The position numbers and the translations under genes are program-made. From an uncultured Candidatus Binatia bacterium (GTDB taxonomy: Bacteria > Desulfobacterota > Binatia > UBA9968 > JAJDTQ01), in assembly GCA_958295985.1 (NCBI GenBank), contig OY282432.1, forward strand, positions 62,001 to 126,000: DNA of 64,000 bases, written 5' to 3'. Each line of letters starts with the position of its first letter. Positions within the stretch are counted from its first letter, which is position 1. Shown here piece by piece: positions 35,858 to 44,945 of this stretch. The notes beneath the pieces were generated by a model. The model saw nothing but the letters and a program-made list of their open reading frames with translations, searched no databases and was not told where the DNA came from.

Positions 35858-38227
35858 TCAGCTCTTCTGCGGCACCTCGACCCCCTGGCCCGGGGCCCAG
35901 CGGATGGGCGTGGGGAACGCGAAGTCCGGCACCGTGGGCGCCTTGAGCCGCTGATCGAGCGCCCGCAGGATCTTGTCCGGGGTCACGGGTATCTCGTGAA
36001 GGCGCACGCCCACGGCATCGTAGACGGCGTTGGACACGGCGGGGATCACCGGCAGCAACGGACCCTGACCGGCCTCCTTGGCGCCGAAAGGACCCTCGGG
36101 GTCGTCGGTCTCCACCAGGATGGTCTCGATGGGCGGCGTCTCCAGGGTGGTGGGGCTCTTGTACTCGAGGATCGACGGTATCTTGTGCAAACCCGATTTC
36201 CTGAATACCTGCTCCTCCATCAGCACCTCGCCCAGGGCCATGTACACGCTCCCCTCCACCTGTCCCTGAACCCACAACGGGTTGAAGGCGCGGCCGCAGT
36301 CGTGGGCGATCCACACCTTGTCGATGTGGATTTCGCCGGTGTCGCCGTCACAGTGGAGCTCCACCACCGCGGCGGAGTAGCTGTAGGCCGGGGTGGGGCC
36401 GACCCCGGCGCCCTTGTAGTCCCCCGGATGCCGGGGCGGCCGATAGCTGCCCGTGGCCCCCAGCGTGCCGAACCGGCTCTCCGCCCGCTCGACGCACTCG
36501 GCAAAGCCGAGACCCCGTTCCGGAAGGCTGCGGCTGCGGACCCGGCCTTCCTCCATCTCCAGGTCGTCGGCGGGCACCTCCAGGAGCTCCGAGGCCACCT
36601 CGAACAGACGCTCCTTGAGGCTGCCGCAGGCCTGGATGGCGGCGTTGCCGGTCATCACCGTGACCCGGCTCGAATAGCTTCCCAGATCCACCGGAGTCAG
36701 GTCCGTATCCGCGGTCACCACCCGCACGTCCTCCGGCTGAAGCCCCAGCTCTTCGGCCACCGCGAAGGCGAGGATCGAATCGGAGCCCTGGCCGATGTCC
36801 GTGGAGCCGCAGAAAACGGTGACGCCGCCGCCCCGGTCCGCGCGGATCTGGACTCCCGAGTGGGGCATGTCGTTCCAGTAGATGGGCAGGCCCGCGCCGC
36901 TGATGTAGGAACTGGCGGCGAAGCCGACGCCGTGCCCCCGCGGCAACGAACGGTGCTTCTCCTTCCAGCCGGAGCGCGCCGCGACCTTCTCGATGCATTC
37001 CCGGAGCCCGATGGTGCTGACCCGAAGGCCGTTCACCGTAACCGTGTTGGGCTCGACGACCTGCCTGAGCCGCAACTCGACCGGGTCCAACCCCAGCTTT
37101 TCCGCGATCTCGTCGAGCTGCACCTCCATGGCGAACCGCGGTTGGGGAGTGCCGTGGCCGCGCTTGGGGCCACAGGGCGGCTTGTTGGTGAACACCCGCA
37201 CGCCCTCGAACTTGTAGGCCGGCAACTCGTAGGTCACCGTCTGCAACGCCCCGGTATAGTATACGGTGGCCAGGCCGTAGCTGCTGTAGCCGCCGCCGTC
37301 GAGAAAGGACCGGAACCACATGGCCTTCAGCGTGCCGTCGCGCTTGACCCCCGTGCGCATCCACATCTTCACCGGGTGGCGTCCCCGGTGCACGTAGAAC
37401 GACTCTTCCCGGTTGAGCGTGATCTTCACCGGCCGGCCGGTGGTCATGGCCAGCCTGGCCACCGCGATCTCGTGGGAGAACGGGTCGCTCTTGCCGCCGA
37501 AGCCGCCCCCCACCGGGGTGGCGATGACCCGTATGCGCCCCATGGGCAAGTCCAGGACCCTGGACAGGGCGCGGTGCACGTAGTGCGGCGTCTGGGTCGA
37601 GGACCACAGCGTGAGCTTGCCGTCCGGGGTATGGTTCGCCAGCGCGCAGTACTGTTCCATGGGCAGGTGCGTGTTGCCCTGGAAGAAGTACGTGCCCTCG
37701 AAGACCTCGTCCGCCTCCTCGAAGCCGGCGTCCACCTCGCCGAACTCGAAGGAGACCGCCTTCTGGACGTTGGCGCGCCGGTTCCACGTGTGGATGCGAT
37801 GATCCTCGGCTTCCAGCGCGCCCTCGATGGAAAGGATGGGATCGAGCACCTCGTAGTCCACGTCGATGAGGCGCAACGCCGCCTCCGCGGTGTCTTCGCT
37901 GGCGGCCGCCACGGCCGCCACCGGATCCCCCACGTAGCGGACCTTGTCCACCGCCAACGCCTCCTCGTCCTGGGTGGAGGGCATGATCCCGAACTTCTTC
38001 GGCAGGTCCTCGCCGGTGATGACCGCGTGGACGCCCGGCAGCTCCAGCGCCCGGCGCGCAGAGACGCCGTGAACCAGAGCGTGCGGATGCGGGCTGCGCA
38101 GCAGCCGGGCAAACAGCATGCGCGGCATGACCCTGTCGTCGGCGTAAAGCGTGTCGCCCGCGCACTTGGCCGGACCGTCGATGCGCGGCAACGGCTTGCC
38201 GATCACCGAGAAACCGTTCTTCTTCAT
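35858..38227 (-). CDS. hcrA: Molybdopterin large subunit, 4-hydroxybenzoyl-CoA reductase/xanthine dehydrogenase family
   Basis: A 789-residue molybdenum-cofactor subunit. The FGGKSDPF loop, QTPHYVHRAL, the GSTDIGQGSDS Moco-binding motif and the C-terminal GAKEAGQGP carry the family; the Glu of GAKEAG is the expected active-site base. ATG 38227 (AAGGGA upstream) is preferred to a longer Arg-rich start at 38284. Its length and the [4Fe-4S]-type partner support an HcrA-like enzyme acting on an aryl-CoA, but the substrate pocket cannot be read here. It follows the [2Fe-2S] subunit gene by 105 bp. Confidence 0.85.
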   Translation of the reverse strand: MKKNGFSVIGKPLPRIDGPAKCAGDTLYADDRVMPRMLFARLLRSPHPHALVHGVSARRALELPGVHAVITGEDLPKKFGIMPSTQDEEALAVDKVRYVGDPVAAVAAASEDTAEAALRLIDVDYEVLDPILSIEGALEAEDHRIHTWNRRANVQKAVSFEFGEVDAGFEEADEVFEGTYFFQGNTHLPMEQYCALANHTPDGKLTLWSSTQTPHYVHRALSRVLDLPMGRIRVIATPVGGGFGGKSDPFSHEIAVARLAMTTGRPVKITLNREESFYVHRGRHPVKMWMRTGVKRDGTLKAMWFRSFLDGGGYSSYGLATVYYTGALQTVTYELPAYKFEGVRVFTNKPPCGPKRGHGTPQPRFAMEVQLDEIAEKLGLDPVELRLRQVVEPNTVTVNGLRVSTIGLRECIEKVAARSGWKEKHRSLPRGHGVGFAASSYISGAGLPIYWNDMPHSGVQIRADRGGGVTVFCGSTDIGQGSDSILAFAVAEELGLQPEDVRVVTADTDLTPVDLGSYSSRVTVMTGNAAIQACGSLKERLFEVASELLEVPADDLEMEEGRVRSRSLPERGLGFAECVERAESRFGTLGATGSYRPPRHPGDYKGAGVGPTPAYSYSAAVVELHCDGDTGEIHIDKVWIAHDCGRAFNPLWVQGQVEGSVYMALGEVLMEEQVFRKSGLHKIPSILEYKSPTTLETPPIETILVETDDPEGPFGAKEAGQGPLLPVIPAVSNAVYDAVGVRLHEIPVTPDKILRALDQRLKAPTVPDFAFPTPIRWAPGQGVEVPQKS

Positions 38228-38332
38228 GCTCGTACGTCCCTTGCGCCGGCGCCGTCTCCCGAATGCGGATTCACGACACGACACCGGCAGGCCCGGTGGC
38301 TGTCTCGAATTCCATCATCGGGTGTTCTCCCT

Positions 38333-38872
38333 TCATTGCTTTCGGTCCCCGTCTCCGGCGGCGCTTTCACGAGACAAGGCCGCGGCCGCCTGCTCCACCG
38401 CCTCGATGATCTTCGTATAGCCGGTGCAGCGGCACAGGTTGCCCGACAGCGCCTCCTCGATATCCCCCCGGCTGGGGTCGGGCTGCTCGTCAAGGAGCGC
38501 CTTCGCCGCCAGCAGGATGCCGGGAATGCAGTAGCCGCACTGGGCCGCCCCGAGGTCCGAGAACGCCCGCTGCAAGGGATGTGGCCGGCCCGGCAGCGCG
38601 AGCCCCTCGACGGTGGTGATCTCCGGGCCCTCGGCCTCGACCGCCAGCATCAGGCACGAATAGATGGGCCGGCCGTCCACCAGCACCGTGCAGGTCCCGC
38701 ACTCTCCCAGCTCGCACCCGTGCTTGGTGCCGGTGAGGCCCATCTCTTCCCGGAGCACCTCCAGCAGGCTTCGGGTGACGTGGCCCGCCACCTCGTGCAG
38801 CTCGCCGTTGACCCGCAGGCGCAACAGGCGCTTTCCGCTGATCGTTTCGCTGTTGGACTTCTCGCTGCTCAA
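38333..38872 (-). CDS. hcrC: [2Fe-2S] subunit of the HcrABC-like molybdenum enzyme
   Basis: A 179-residue electron-transfer subunit with two [2Fe-2S] domains. The plant-type cluster uses Cys53, Cys58, Cys61 and Cys73 (HGCELGECGTC...C). The helical-domain cluster uses Cys112, Cys115, Cys147 and Cys149 (QCGYC...CRC). The start is TTG 38872, whose TTGA overlaps the TGA of the CoA ligase gene, with AGGAGG 11 bases upstream. That arrangement suggests translational coupling. An N-terminal extension of about 14 residues precedes the ferredoxin fold. Confidence 0.9.
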   Translation of the reverse strand: MSSEKSNSETISGKRLLRLRVNGELHEVAGHVTRSLLEVLREEMGLTGTKHGCELGECGTCTVLVDGRPIYSCLMLAVEAEGPEITTVEGLALPGRPHPLQRAFSDLGAAQCGYCIPGILLAAKALLDEQPDPSRGDIEEALSGNLCRCTGYTKIIEAVEQAAAALSRESAAGDGDRKQ

Positions 38873-40113
38873 CTCCGAAAGAACCTCCTGGCCTTGAGCT
38901 CGAAACGCGGCAAGGTCCCCGGCGCCACCACGTCCACCGCCGGGCGGATGTGCAGGTTGTCCCTGATGGACTCGGTCACACCCTCCTTGAGCCCCGCCGA
39001 CACCTCCGCCGTGCCCGGCTCCACCGTGACCTTGAGTTCCGCCAATCCCTCGGTCTCCAACACGTCGACGCGAAACTCCTCCACCTCGGGAAACTGCCGG
39101 ACGATGCGCTCCACCGCACTCGGGAAGACGTTGACTCCCCGCACCACCACCATATCATCCACGCGCCCGAGAACCCCACCGTTCAACACCAGAGAGTTGC
39201 GTCCGCATGGGCAGGGACCGCGGCGGGGCTCCACCAGGTCGCCGGTCCGGTACCGGATGACGGGGCTCCCGACCCGACCCAGGTTCGTCAGCACCAACTC
39301 GCCCCGGCGCCCGTCCGGCAAGGGCTCGCCGCTCTCCGGGTCCACCACCTCGGCGATGAACTCGTCCTCGTTGACGTGGACCCCTTCCGGCAGGGCGTCG
39401 CAGGCGAAGCCGAAGGCCCCCACCTCGGTGGCGCCGGTGTGGTCGAAACAGCGGGCGCCCCACGCCTCTTCGATGCGCTGCCTGGTCGAAGCGATGCTCG
39501 CTCCGGGCTCGCCCGCGTGGACGGTGACCCGGACGGCGGAGTCCCGGGCCGGGTCCATGCCCGCCCGGCGCGCCTCCGCGGCCATGTGCAGGGCATAGGT
39601 CGGGGTACAGACCAGCACGGTGGCGCCGTACTCCACGAGACTCTTGAGCCGCTGCTGCGTCGTCTGTCCGCCGCCGGAAACGGCCAGCGCACCGACCTTG
39701 CGGGCGCCTTCCCAGCCGCTCCAGAACCCCACGAACGGCCCGAAGGAGAACGGGAAGAAGACGCGGTCTCCGGACCCCACCTCGGCCGCCTCCAACACCG
39801 CCTTCCAGCACTCGCCCCACCAGTCCCACGACGCCTCGGTATCCAGCCAGTACAGGGGCCGCCCGGTCGTGCCCGAGGTCTGGTGGACGCGCACGTACCG
39901 CTCCAGCGGATAGGTCAGATCACTGCCGAACGGCGGATGCCGGAGCTGATCGTCCACCAGTTCCTGCTTGGTGGTAAACGGCAGGCGGAAAAACTGTTCC
40001 CGGGTCTCGATCGGCGGCCGGGCGCTTGCCGCCAGCTTGCTGCGATAGAACTCGTTGGTCCGGAGCACCTCGCCAAGCATTCCGTTGAGCCTGTCCATCT
40101 GTGCGCGCCCCAT
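38869..40113 (-). CDS. Phenylacetate-CoA ligase-like adenylate-forming enzyme
   Basis: A 414-residue AMP-forming ligase of the PaaK type. The P-loop-like VHQTSGTTGRPL, the CFDHTGATEVGAFGF adenylate motif, VIRYRTGDLV and LGRVDDMVVVRGVNVFPS are in order. The length is close to PaaK. ATG 40113 has GAGGG upstream; the frame runs on far upstream but only as antisense of another gene. It should make an aryl-CoA or phenylacetyl-CoA. Because it is coupled to the HcrABC-like genes, its product may be the substrate of that reductase. The acid itself is unknown. Confidence 0.86.
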   Translation of the reverse strand: MGRAQMDRLNGMLGEVLRTNEFYRSKLAASARPPIETREQFFRLPFTTKQELVDDQLRHPPFGSDLTYPLERYVRVHQTSGTTGRPLYWLDTEASWDWWGECWKAVLEAAEVGSGDRVFFPFSFGPFVGFWSGWEGARKVGALAVSGGGQTTQQRLKSLVEYGATVLVCTPTYALHMAAEARRAGMDPARDSAVRVTVHAGEPGASIASTRQRIEEAWGARCFDHTGATEVGAFGFACDALPEGVHVNEDEFIAEVVDPESGEPLPDGRRGELVLTNLGRVGSPVIRYRTGDLVEPRRGPCPCGRNSLVLNGGVLGRVDDMVVVRGVNVFPSAVERIVRQFPEVEEFRVDVLETEGLAELKVTVEPGTAEVSAGLKEGVTESIRDNLHIRPAVDVVAPGTLPRFELKARRFFRS

Positions 40114-40178
40114 GGTCCCTCGGTCATTATTGACCGTAACCGGACACGTCTCAACCCTTGGCGCCTCCCGGCAGCACA

Positions 40179-41114
40179 TTACTTCAAGGTCCCGGGAGCG
40201 CGGCCCAGGCGCAGCCCGGGATGCAGGCCGGCCTCGGCGGCGTATTCCGCGGCGGCGACCTTGGCGCCGGAGTCGTGGGCTCTCACCCGCTGCACCACCA
40301 CGCTCGCCCGGCCCGCGGCCACGGCCATGCCGGCCTCGGACAGGCCCAGTATCTCTCCGGGCGCGCCCGAGCCCGCGCCCTGCCGGCTGCCGTACAGCTT
40401 CAGCCTGTTCCCGCCAACGGTCGTCCAGGCGCCGGGCTGCGGGTCGGTCCCGCAGATGAGCCGGTGCACCTCTTCCGCCGGCCTCGACCAGTCGACCTCG
40501 GCGTCCGCCTCGCGGCACCAGCCCTCGTAGCTGGCGCGGCTGTGGTCCTGCTCGATGCGCGGCGCCGTGCCGGCGCGCACCAGCTTCACCGCCTCGGCGA
40601 CGGCGTCGACGCCCATGGGAAACAGCTTGCTGAAGTAGAGGCTGCCCACGGTATCGTCCTGGGCGATCTCCACCTCCCTCTGCAGCAGGATCGGACCCTT
40701 GTCCAGGCCTTTATCCGGCCAGAAAATGGTGAGACCCGTCTTGGGGTCCCCCTGTATTCGCGCCCAGTTGATGGCGCTGGGTCCGCGATGCAACGGCAAC
40801 AGCGAAGGATGGTACTGGATGGTGCCCAATCTCGGTGCGCGCAGAACCCGCCGCGGCACCAGGAGAGTCACATAGGCCATGACGCACAGGTCGGACCGGA
40901 AGGACTGCAGAAGCTCCAGTGCTTCGTCCGCCTTCCAGGTCCTGGGTTGGTGGACCGGAAGCCCCCGCTCCAGCGCCGCTTCCTTGAGCGGGTCCACAGG
41001 CTGGCCCTTACGGTCCGGCGGGCAGAAGACGCCGACGATGTCGTCGGGCTCGGCGAGAAGCCGTTCCAGCACGGCCTTGCCGAACGCCTGCTGCCCGTGG
41101 ATCAGAATACGCAT
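40179..41114 (-). CDS. Formyltransferase/10-formyl-THF hydrolase-like protein
   Basis: A 311-residue protein with the formyltransferase fold and a C-terminal Fmt-C-like domain. The catalytic motif HPSLLPLHRGPSAINW gives His102 and Asn116, and WPDKGLDKG gives Asp138. The segment EDHSR.../YEGWCREADAEVDW and the closing PGAWTTVGGNRLKLY resemble the N-terminal hydrolase domain of 10-formyl-THF dehydrogenase more than tRNA-Met formyltransferase. ATG 41114 has GGAGG seven bases upstream. It is the first gene of the operon that continues into the CoA ligase and HcrABC-like genes. Its role there is unknown. Confidence 0.78.
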   Translation of the reverse strand: MRILIHGQQAFGKAVLERLLAEPDDIVGVFCPPDRKGQPVDPLKEAALERGLPVHQPRTWKADEALELLQSFRSDLCVMAYVTLLVPRRVLRAPRLGTIQYHPSLLPLHRGPSAINWARIQGDPKTGLTIFWPDKGLDKGPILLQREVEIAQDDTVGSLYFSKLFPMGVDAVAEAVKLVRAGTAPRIEQDHSRASYEGWCREADAEVDWSRPAEEVHRLICGTDPQPGAWTTVGGNRLKLYGSRQGAGSGAPGEILGLSEAGMAVAAGRASVVVQRVRAHDSGAKVAAAEYAAEAGLHPGLRLGRAPGTLK

Positions 41115-41422
41115 GGGAATCCTCCGGTAAAGGCCCGACCCCCTAAAGGGGCGGCGTCGGACACGCCCCGGCCCCTGCCACGCGAGCGGGGACAACGCAG
41201 CCGACGAAAACCGACAGAAAAATGACCCGCAGGTCCATCAATCTATCCCATTCGCGGGGCACGACACCAGCGTCCCGGAACCGGGGCTATCCAAACCTGT
41301 TTGCGACCCGGGACCCCAGGACCACGTTGACACGGTCAACCCGGTTTGATATCCGCGTGTCATGGACCGCCACGGGTCCCTTGCACCGCTTGCACCGTAT
41401 TCCGGATTCAGGGAGGTGACCG
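41115..41422. other. Divergent intergenic region between two catabolic gene sets
   Basis: This 308-bp gap separates the minus-strand formyltransferase-HcrABC operon from the plus-strand VOC-IspH-UbiD set, so it should hold both promoters. It contains the inverted repeat at 41326-41340 and several GC-rich short palindromes. No open frame with a start signal was seen. Confidence 0.5.
41326..41340 (+). promoter_or_regulatory. Inverted repeat overlapping a possible -35 box
   Basis: GTTGAC-ACG-GTCAAC is a perfect 6-3-6 palindrome. It includes TTGACA, and TATCCG lies 17 bases downstream, so a weak sigma-70 promoter toward the VOC gene is possible. The palindrome could be a repressor operator over that promoter. 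Confidence 0.4.
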
Positions 41423-42463
41423 ATGGAAAGACATGAACCGCGGGGCGTCGTGCATTGGATCGATCATTTTATCGTGGGCACCAACGACATGGTGACCTGG
41501 GTCAACTGGGCGGTGAACGCCACCGGCATCACCCGAAGGCCGATCCGCGGCATCACCACCACGGCGCGGAAGAAGGACGTCCCGATCATGTGCTTCCTGT
41601 GGTGGGACGGCGAGTCCTGCCGCATCGGCGCGTTCCTCCAGCCCGAGGTCTACCCGTCGGGCAAGCCGCTGGGCGAGGACACCCCGCGGTGCGGGTTCTA
41701 CATCCGGCCCGAGGACGTGGACGCGCACCTCAAGCGGCTCGAACGCCACGACATCCCTCACACCGACCCCGTACGGACGGCCGACGGCGGTGACGAGGGT
41801 ACGGTGATCCACTTCGCCGATCCCGACGGCAACCAGTTCGAGTTCTGGGCGCCGGAGCACATGCCCGAAGGCGCCATGGAGGTCTGCACCTCGGAAGGCG
41901 TCGGCCGCATCAGTCACGCGGTGTACGGCTCCCGGGACCTGGGCCGGACCGCCGGGTTCTTCGGACAGTATTGCGCCCTGGAGCCGGAAGTGAGCCCCAA
42001 CGTCGCCGAGGGCATGATGGTGCTGCGCCTTCAGGCCGGCGGACGGCTCATCTACAAGCTCGTGGACGAGGTGGACGAACGCGTGGCCGGACACGGACCC
42101 TGGTGGGACATGCACACGGCGTTGACGGTGAGGGCGGAGGAATTCATGCCCAACTACCGTCGCATGTGGGAAACCCTGCCCGAGGAAGAGTTGGCCAAGG
42201 AAGAGGCCAACCTCTCCCTGGAGCAGGAGGACGCGCTGCCTGCCCGCACCGGCCTGCACCGGAGTCCGGTGGGATACCGCTGGAAGGCGATGTACGCGCG
42301 CGGCGACGAGTTCTACGACTGGGACGGCCACGCGTTCCACTTCTTTGGCGGCCGGCCCGTGAAAGACGACGGCTCACTGGCGCTTTACACCATCGTGGAG
42401 CAGGAAGATTACCTCACCGACGTCGCCGTCGAGGCCGGGAAGGCCCAGTCCGCGCACAGGTAG
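41423..42463 (+). CDS. VOC (glyoxalase/extradiol dioxygenase-like) protein, two modules
   Basis: A 346-residue vicinal-oxygen-chelate protein. The first module runs from WIDHFIVGTNDM to HFADPDGNQFEFW; the second starts at GRISHAVYGSRDLGRTAGFF. Candidate metal ligands are the His of IDHF, the His of ISHA and the acidic DPDGNQFEFW motif. Such proteins include dioxygenases, lyases and isomerases. GGGAGG precedes ATG 41423. It heads the plus-strand set VOC, IspH-like, UbiD, suggesting turnover of an aromatic or catechol-like compound, but the reaction cannot be named. Confidence 0.78.
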   Translation: MERHEPRGVVHWIDHFIVGTNDMVTWVNWAVNATGITRRPIRGITTTARKKDVPIMCFLWWDGESCRIGAFLQPEVYPSGKPLGEDTPRCGFYIRPEDVDAHLKRLERHDIPHTDPVRTADGGDEGTVIHFADPDGNQFEFWAPEHMPEGAMEVCTSEGVGRISHAVYGSRDLGRTAGFFGQYCALEPEVSPNVAEGMMVLRLQAGGRLIYKLVDEVDERVAGHGPWWDMHTALTVRAEEFMPNYRRMWETLPEEELAKEEANLSLEQEDALPARTGLHRSPVGYRWKAMYARGDEFYDWDGHAFHFFGGRPVKDDGSLALYTIVEQEDYLTDVAVEAGKAQSAHR

Positions 42464-42508
42464 TTCCCGACCCGTCGCGAAACCTGTCAACCGAGCGAGG
42501 AGACTCTC

Positions 42509-43393
42509 ATGGAAGTGGTCAAGGTCGACTTCAGGGACACCAAGGGGATTCCGCCGTCCGGTCTCTGCGTGGGCGTGCATCGCGCCGGGGCCATGCACCG
42601 GAAGATGGTGCAGAAACACGGTAACGGGCTGGCCGTCTGGTCCCTCAGACCCGAGAACGACTTCATTGCCTTCAAGGCGCTGGAAGACGAAGAAGGCATC
42701 CGTTCCACCAATGACATGCACTCCATCAAGGAGGAGAAACTCATCTACGGCGTCCGCGGCGCGCCGCCGGAGGTTCGCCGGCAGGCGCGGGAACAGGGCC
42801 TGGAGCTCCTGGCCGACGCCACGTGCCCCTTCGTCGTACAGCAGGAGGAGGCAGAGCTGGAGCTGCTGGACCAGGGCTGTCACCTGGTCATCCTGAGCAG
42901 CCGCACGCACCACGGGATCCCGCGCCTCATGGGCATCGCCACGGAAAAGGAAAGGGAGGTGTTCATCGTCGAGAAGGAAGAGGACGTGGACGACATCCGT
43001 CTGACCCGCTTCGAGCCCGTGGGCGTCATCGTCCAGACCACGTTCTGGATGGAGAGCTACAAGAAGATCATGGCCCGGATCCTGGAGCGCTTCGCCAACG
43101 TGCGCATCCGCAACACCGCCTGCATCGACTCGTTACAGCGGCTGCCGAAGGTCGAGGAGCTGGCGCGCGACGTCGAGGCCGTGGTCATCTTCGGCTGGAC
43201 CGAGGGAATGACCAACCGCATGGAGGAGGTGGCGAAGGCCTTCAACGACAAGGTGTACCGCATCGAGAAGATCGAGGATCTGGACCGCTCGTGGTTCACG
43301 GGGATGTCCAGGGTCGGCATCGTCGGCGCCAACGAGACCACCGACGAACGGGTGGACGAGGCGGTAGAGCGCATCAAGTCCATGGCAGCCTGA
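42509..43393 (+). CDS. IspH-like iron-sulfur protein lacking canonical catalytic residues
   Basis: A 294-residue member of the IspH/LytB fold. The three cluster cysteines are present: Cys20 (GLCVGVHRA), Cys106 (DATCPFV) and Cys205 (RNTACIDS), with spacings close to IspH. The Thr pair of VQTTFW also fits. However, the His of the HGV loop is replaced (VRGAPPEV), the Glu of HPEVEGT is absent (HHGIPRLMG), and the SSNS phosphate motif reads TEGMTN. So it should not reduce HMBPP in the usual way and is best treated as a paralogue with another substrate. GAGGAG precedes ATG 42509. It is flanked by VOC and UbiD genes. Confidence 0.8.
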   Translation: MEVVKVDFRDTKGIPPSGLCVGVHRAGAMHRKMVQKHGNGLAVWSLRPENDFIAFKALEDEEGIRSTNDMHSIKEEKLIYGVRGAPPEVRRQAREQGLELLADATCPFVVQQEEAELELLDQGCHLVILSSRTHHGIPRLMGIATEKEREVFIVEKEEDVDDIRLTRFEPVGVIVQTTFWMESYKKIMARILERFANVRIRNTACIDSLQRLPKVEELARDVEAVVIFGWTEGMTNRMEEVAKAFNDKVYRIEKIEDLDRSWFTGMSRVGIVGANETTDERVDEAVERIKSMAA

Positions 43394-43408
43394 TCGGGAT
43401 CGAAGCAC

Positions 43409-44875
43409 ATGTCCACGCTCAACGCCATGGAAGCCAGGCTCCCCTACCATGACCTCCGCGAATGGATGGCCCGGGCCGATGCCCTGGGCGAGCTCCGCAC
43501 CGTGACCGGCGCCAGTTGGGAGGAAGACATCGGGCTCGCCGCCGATGCGGTGATCCGGGCCGACGACGGACCCGCGGTCCTCTTCGACGAGGTGCCCGGC
43601 TGTCCCGCGGGGTTCCGCGTCCTGATCAACGCCTTTGCCGGCAAGCGCCGGAACATGACGCTGGGATTTCCCGAGCATCTCACCAAACAGGAACTCAGCC
43701 AGGCCTTCTTCGACCACTACATCAAGAACCAGAGGCGGCTTCCCCACGTGGTGGTAGACGACGGACCGGTATTCGAGAACGTCCTGACCGGTGACGACAT
43801 CGACGTGACCCGGTTTCCCACCCCCAAGTGGCACGCGGACGACGGCGGCCGCTACATCGGCACCGGATGCTTCTGCGTCACCATCGACCCCGAGGAACGG
43901 TGGATCAACGTCGGCACTTACCGGGCCATGGTCCAGGGCCCAAAGTCGGTGAGCCTGCTGTTCGTCCCGGGCAAGCACGCCTACATGCACCGCAAGAAGT
44001 ACTTCGACAAGGGACAGCCCATGCCCGTGGCCCTGGTGGTGGGCAGCGACCCCATGTCGTTCTTCGTGGGAGGCACCGAATTCCCCTACGGCGTCTGCGA
44101 GTTCGACATCGTCGGGGGACTGCGCGGCACGCCGGTGGAGGTGGTGCAGGGCAAGGTCACGCGGCTACCTTTCCCCGCCAACGCCGAGATCGTGCTGGAG
44201 GGATTCCTGACCTCGGACCAACGGGCCGTCGAAGGGCCGTTCGGGGAGTGGACCGGCTACTACGCGGGCGGCGCCAGCGAGCAGCCCACCCTCGATATCC
44301 GGGCCGTCTATCATCGCAACGACCCCATCATCCTGGGGGTCCCGCCGCTGGGCGCGGGCTCCGACGAGATGGCCCGCTACCGGGCCATCATGCGCTCCGC
44401 CATGCTCAAGCAGGAGCTGGCCAATGCCGGCGTCCCGGACGTGACCCAGGTGTGGTGCCACGAGGTCGGGGCCTCGCGCCTGCTGCACGGCATCGGCATC
44501 AAGCAGCGGTATCCCGGCCACGCCCGGCAGGCGGGCACGCTGGCCTCCACCTGTGGCTCGGTGGTGTACGGCTGCAAGTTCGTCATCGTGGTGGACGACG
44601 ACATCGACGTGTCCAACCTCGAGCAGTTGATCTGGGCCATGCTCACCCGGTGCGATCCCGAGACCTCCATCGAGATCCTGCGCAAGATGCGCACCTCCCC
44701 CGCCGACCCGCGGGTCACCCCGGACCAGCGCAAGGTCCAGGACATCACCAATTCCCGTGTCATCGTAGACGCCTGCCGTCCCTTCGAGTGGTTCGACAAG
44801 TACCCCAAGGTGAACGCGCCCGGCCCGGAGGTCGTGCGCAAGGCCCATGAGAAGTTCGGCTATCTGCTGGAGTGA
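43409..44875 (+). CDS. UbiD-family prenyl-FMN decarboxylase
   Basis: A 488-residue UbiD-type (de)carboxylase. The cofactor region DVTRFPTPKWHADDGGRYIG then TGCF, the middle FVGGTEFPYGVCEFD and the EGPFGEWTGYY motif with catalytic acids are conserved. Members decarboxylate or carboxylate aromatic and alpha,beta-unsaturated acids and need prenyl-FMN from UbiX, which is not in this window. It is 15 bp after the IspH-like gene, so the two are probably one operon. Ubiquinone synthesis is one option, but the neighbours favour catabolism. Confidence 0.9.
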   Translation: MSTLNAMEARLPYHDLREWMARADALGELRTVTGASWEEDIGLAADAVIRADDGPAVLFDEVPGCPAGFRVLINAFAGKRRNMTLGFPEHLTKQELSQAFFDHYIKNQRRLPHVVVDDGPVFENVLTGDDIDVTRFPTPKWHADDGGRYIGTGCFCVTIDPEERWINVGTYRAMVQGPKSVSLLFVPGKHAYMHRKKYFDKGQPMPVALVVGSDPMSFFVGGTEFPYGVCEFDIVGGLRGTPVEVVQGKVTRLPFPANAEIVLEGFLTSDQRAVEGPFGEWTGYYAGGASEQPTLDIRAVYHRNDPIILGVPPLGAGSDEMARYRAIMRSAMLKQELANAGVPDVTQVWCHEVGASRLLHGIGIKQRYPGHARQAGTLASTCGSVVYGCKFVIVVDDDIDVSNLEQLIWAMLTRCDPETSIEILRKMRTSPADPRVTPDQRKVQDITNSRVIVDACRPFEWFDKYPKVNAPGPEVVRKAHEKFGYLLE

Positions 44876-44945
44876 GAGCCCCCGTGGCCTTTCCCGCAGG
44901 CATCTTGCTGCGCACTTGCGCGGTTAGGGTCACCAGGAAGGCCGC

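Noticed and set aside
35996..39598. A 1200-codon plus-strand open frame
   Set aside because: It is antisense to the hcrB-hcrA-hcrC-ligase genes, has no family likeness and owes its length to GC-rich codons on the other strand.
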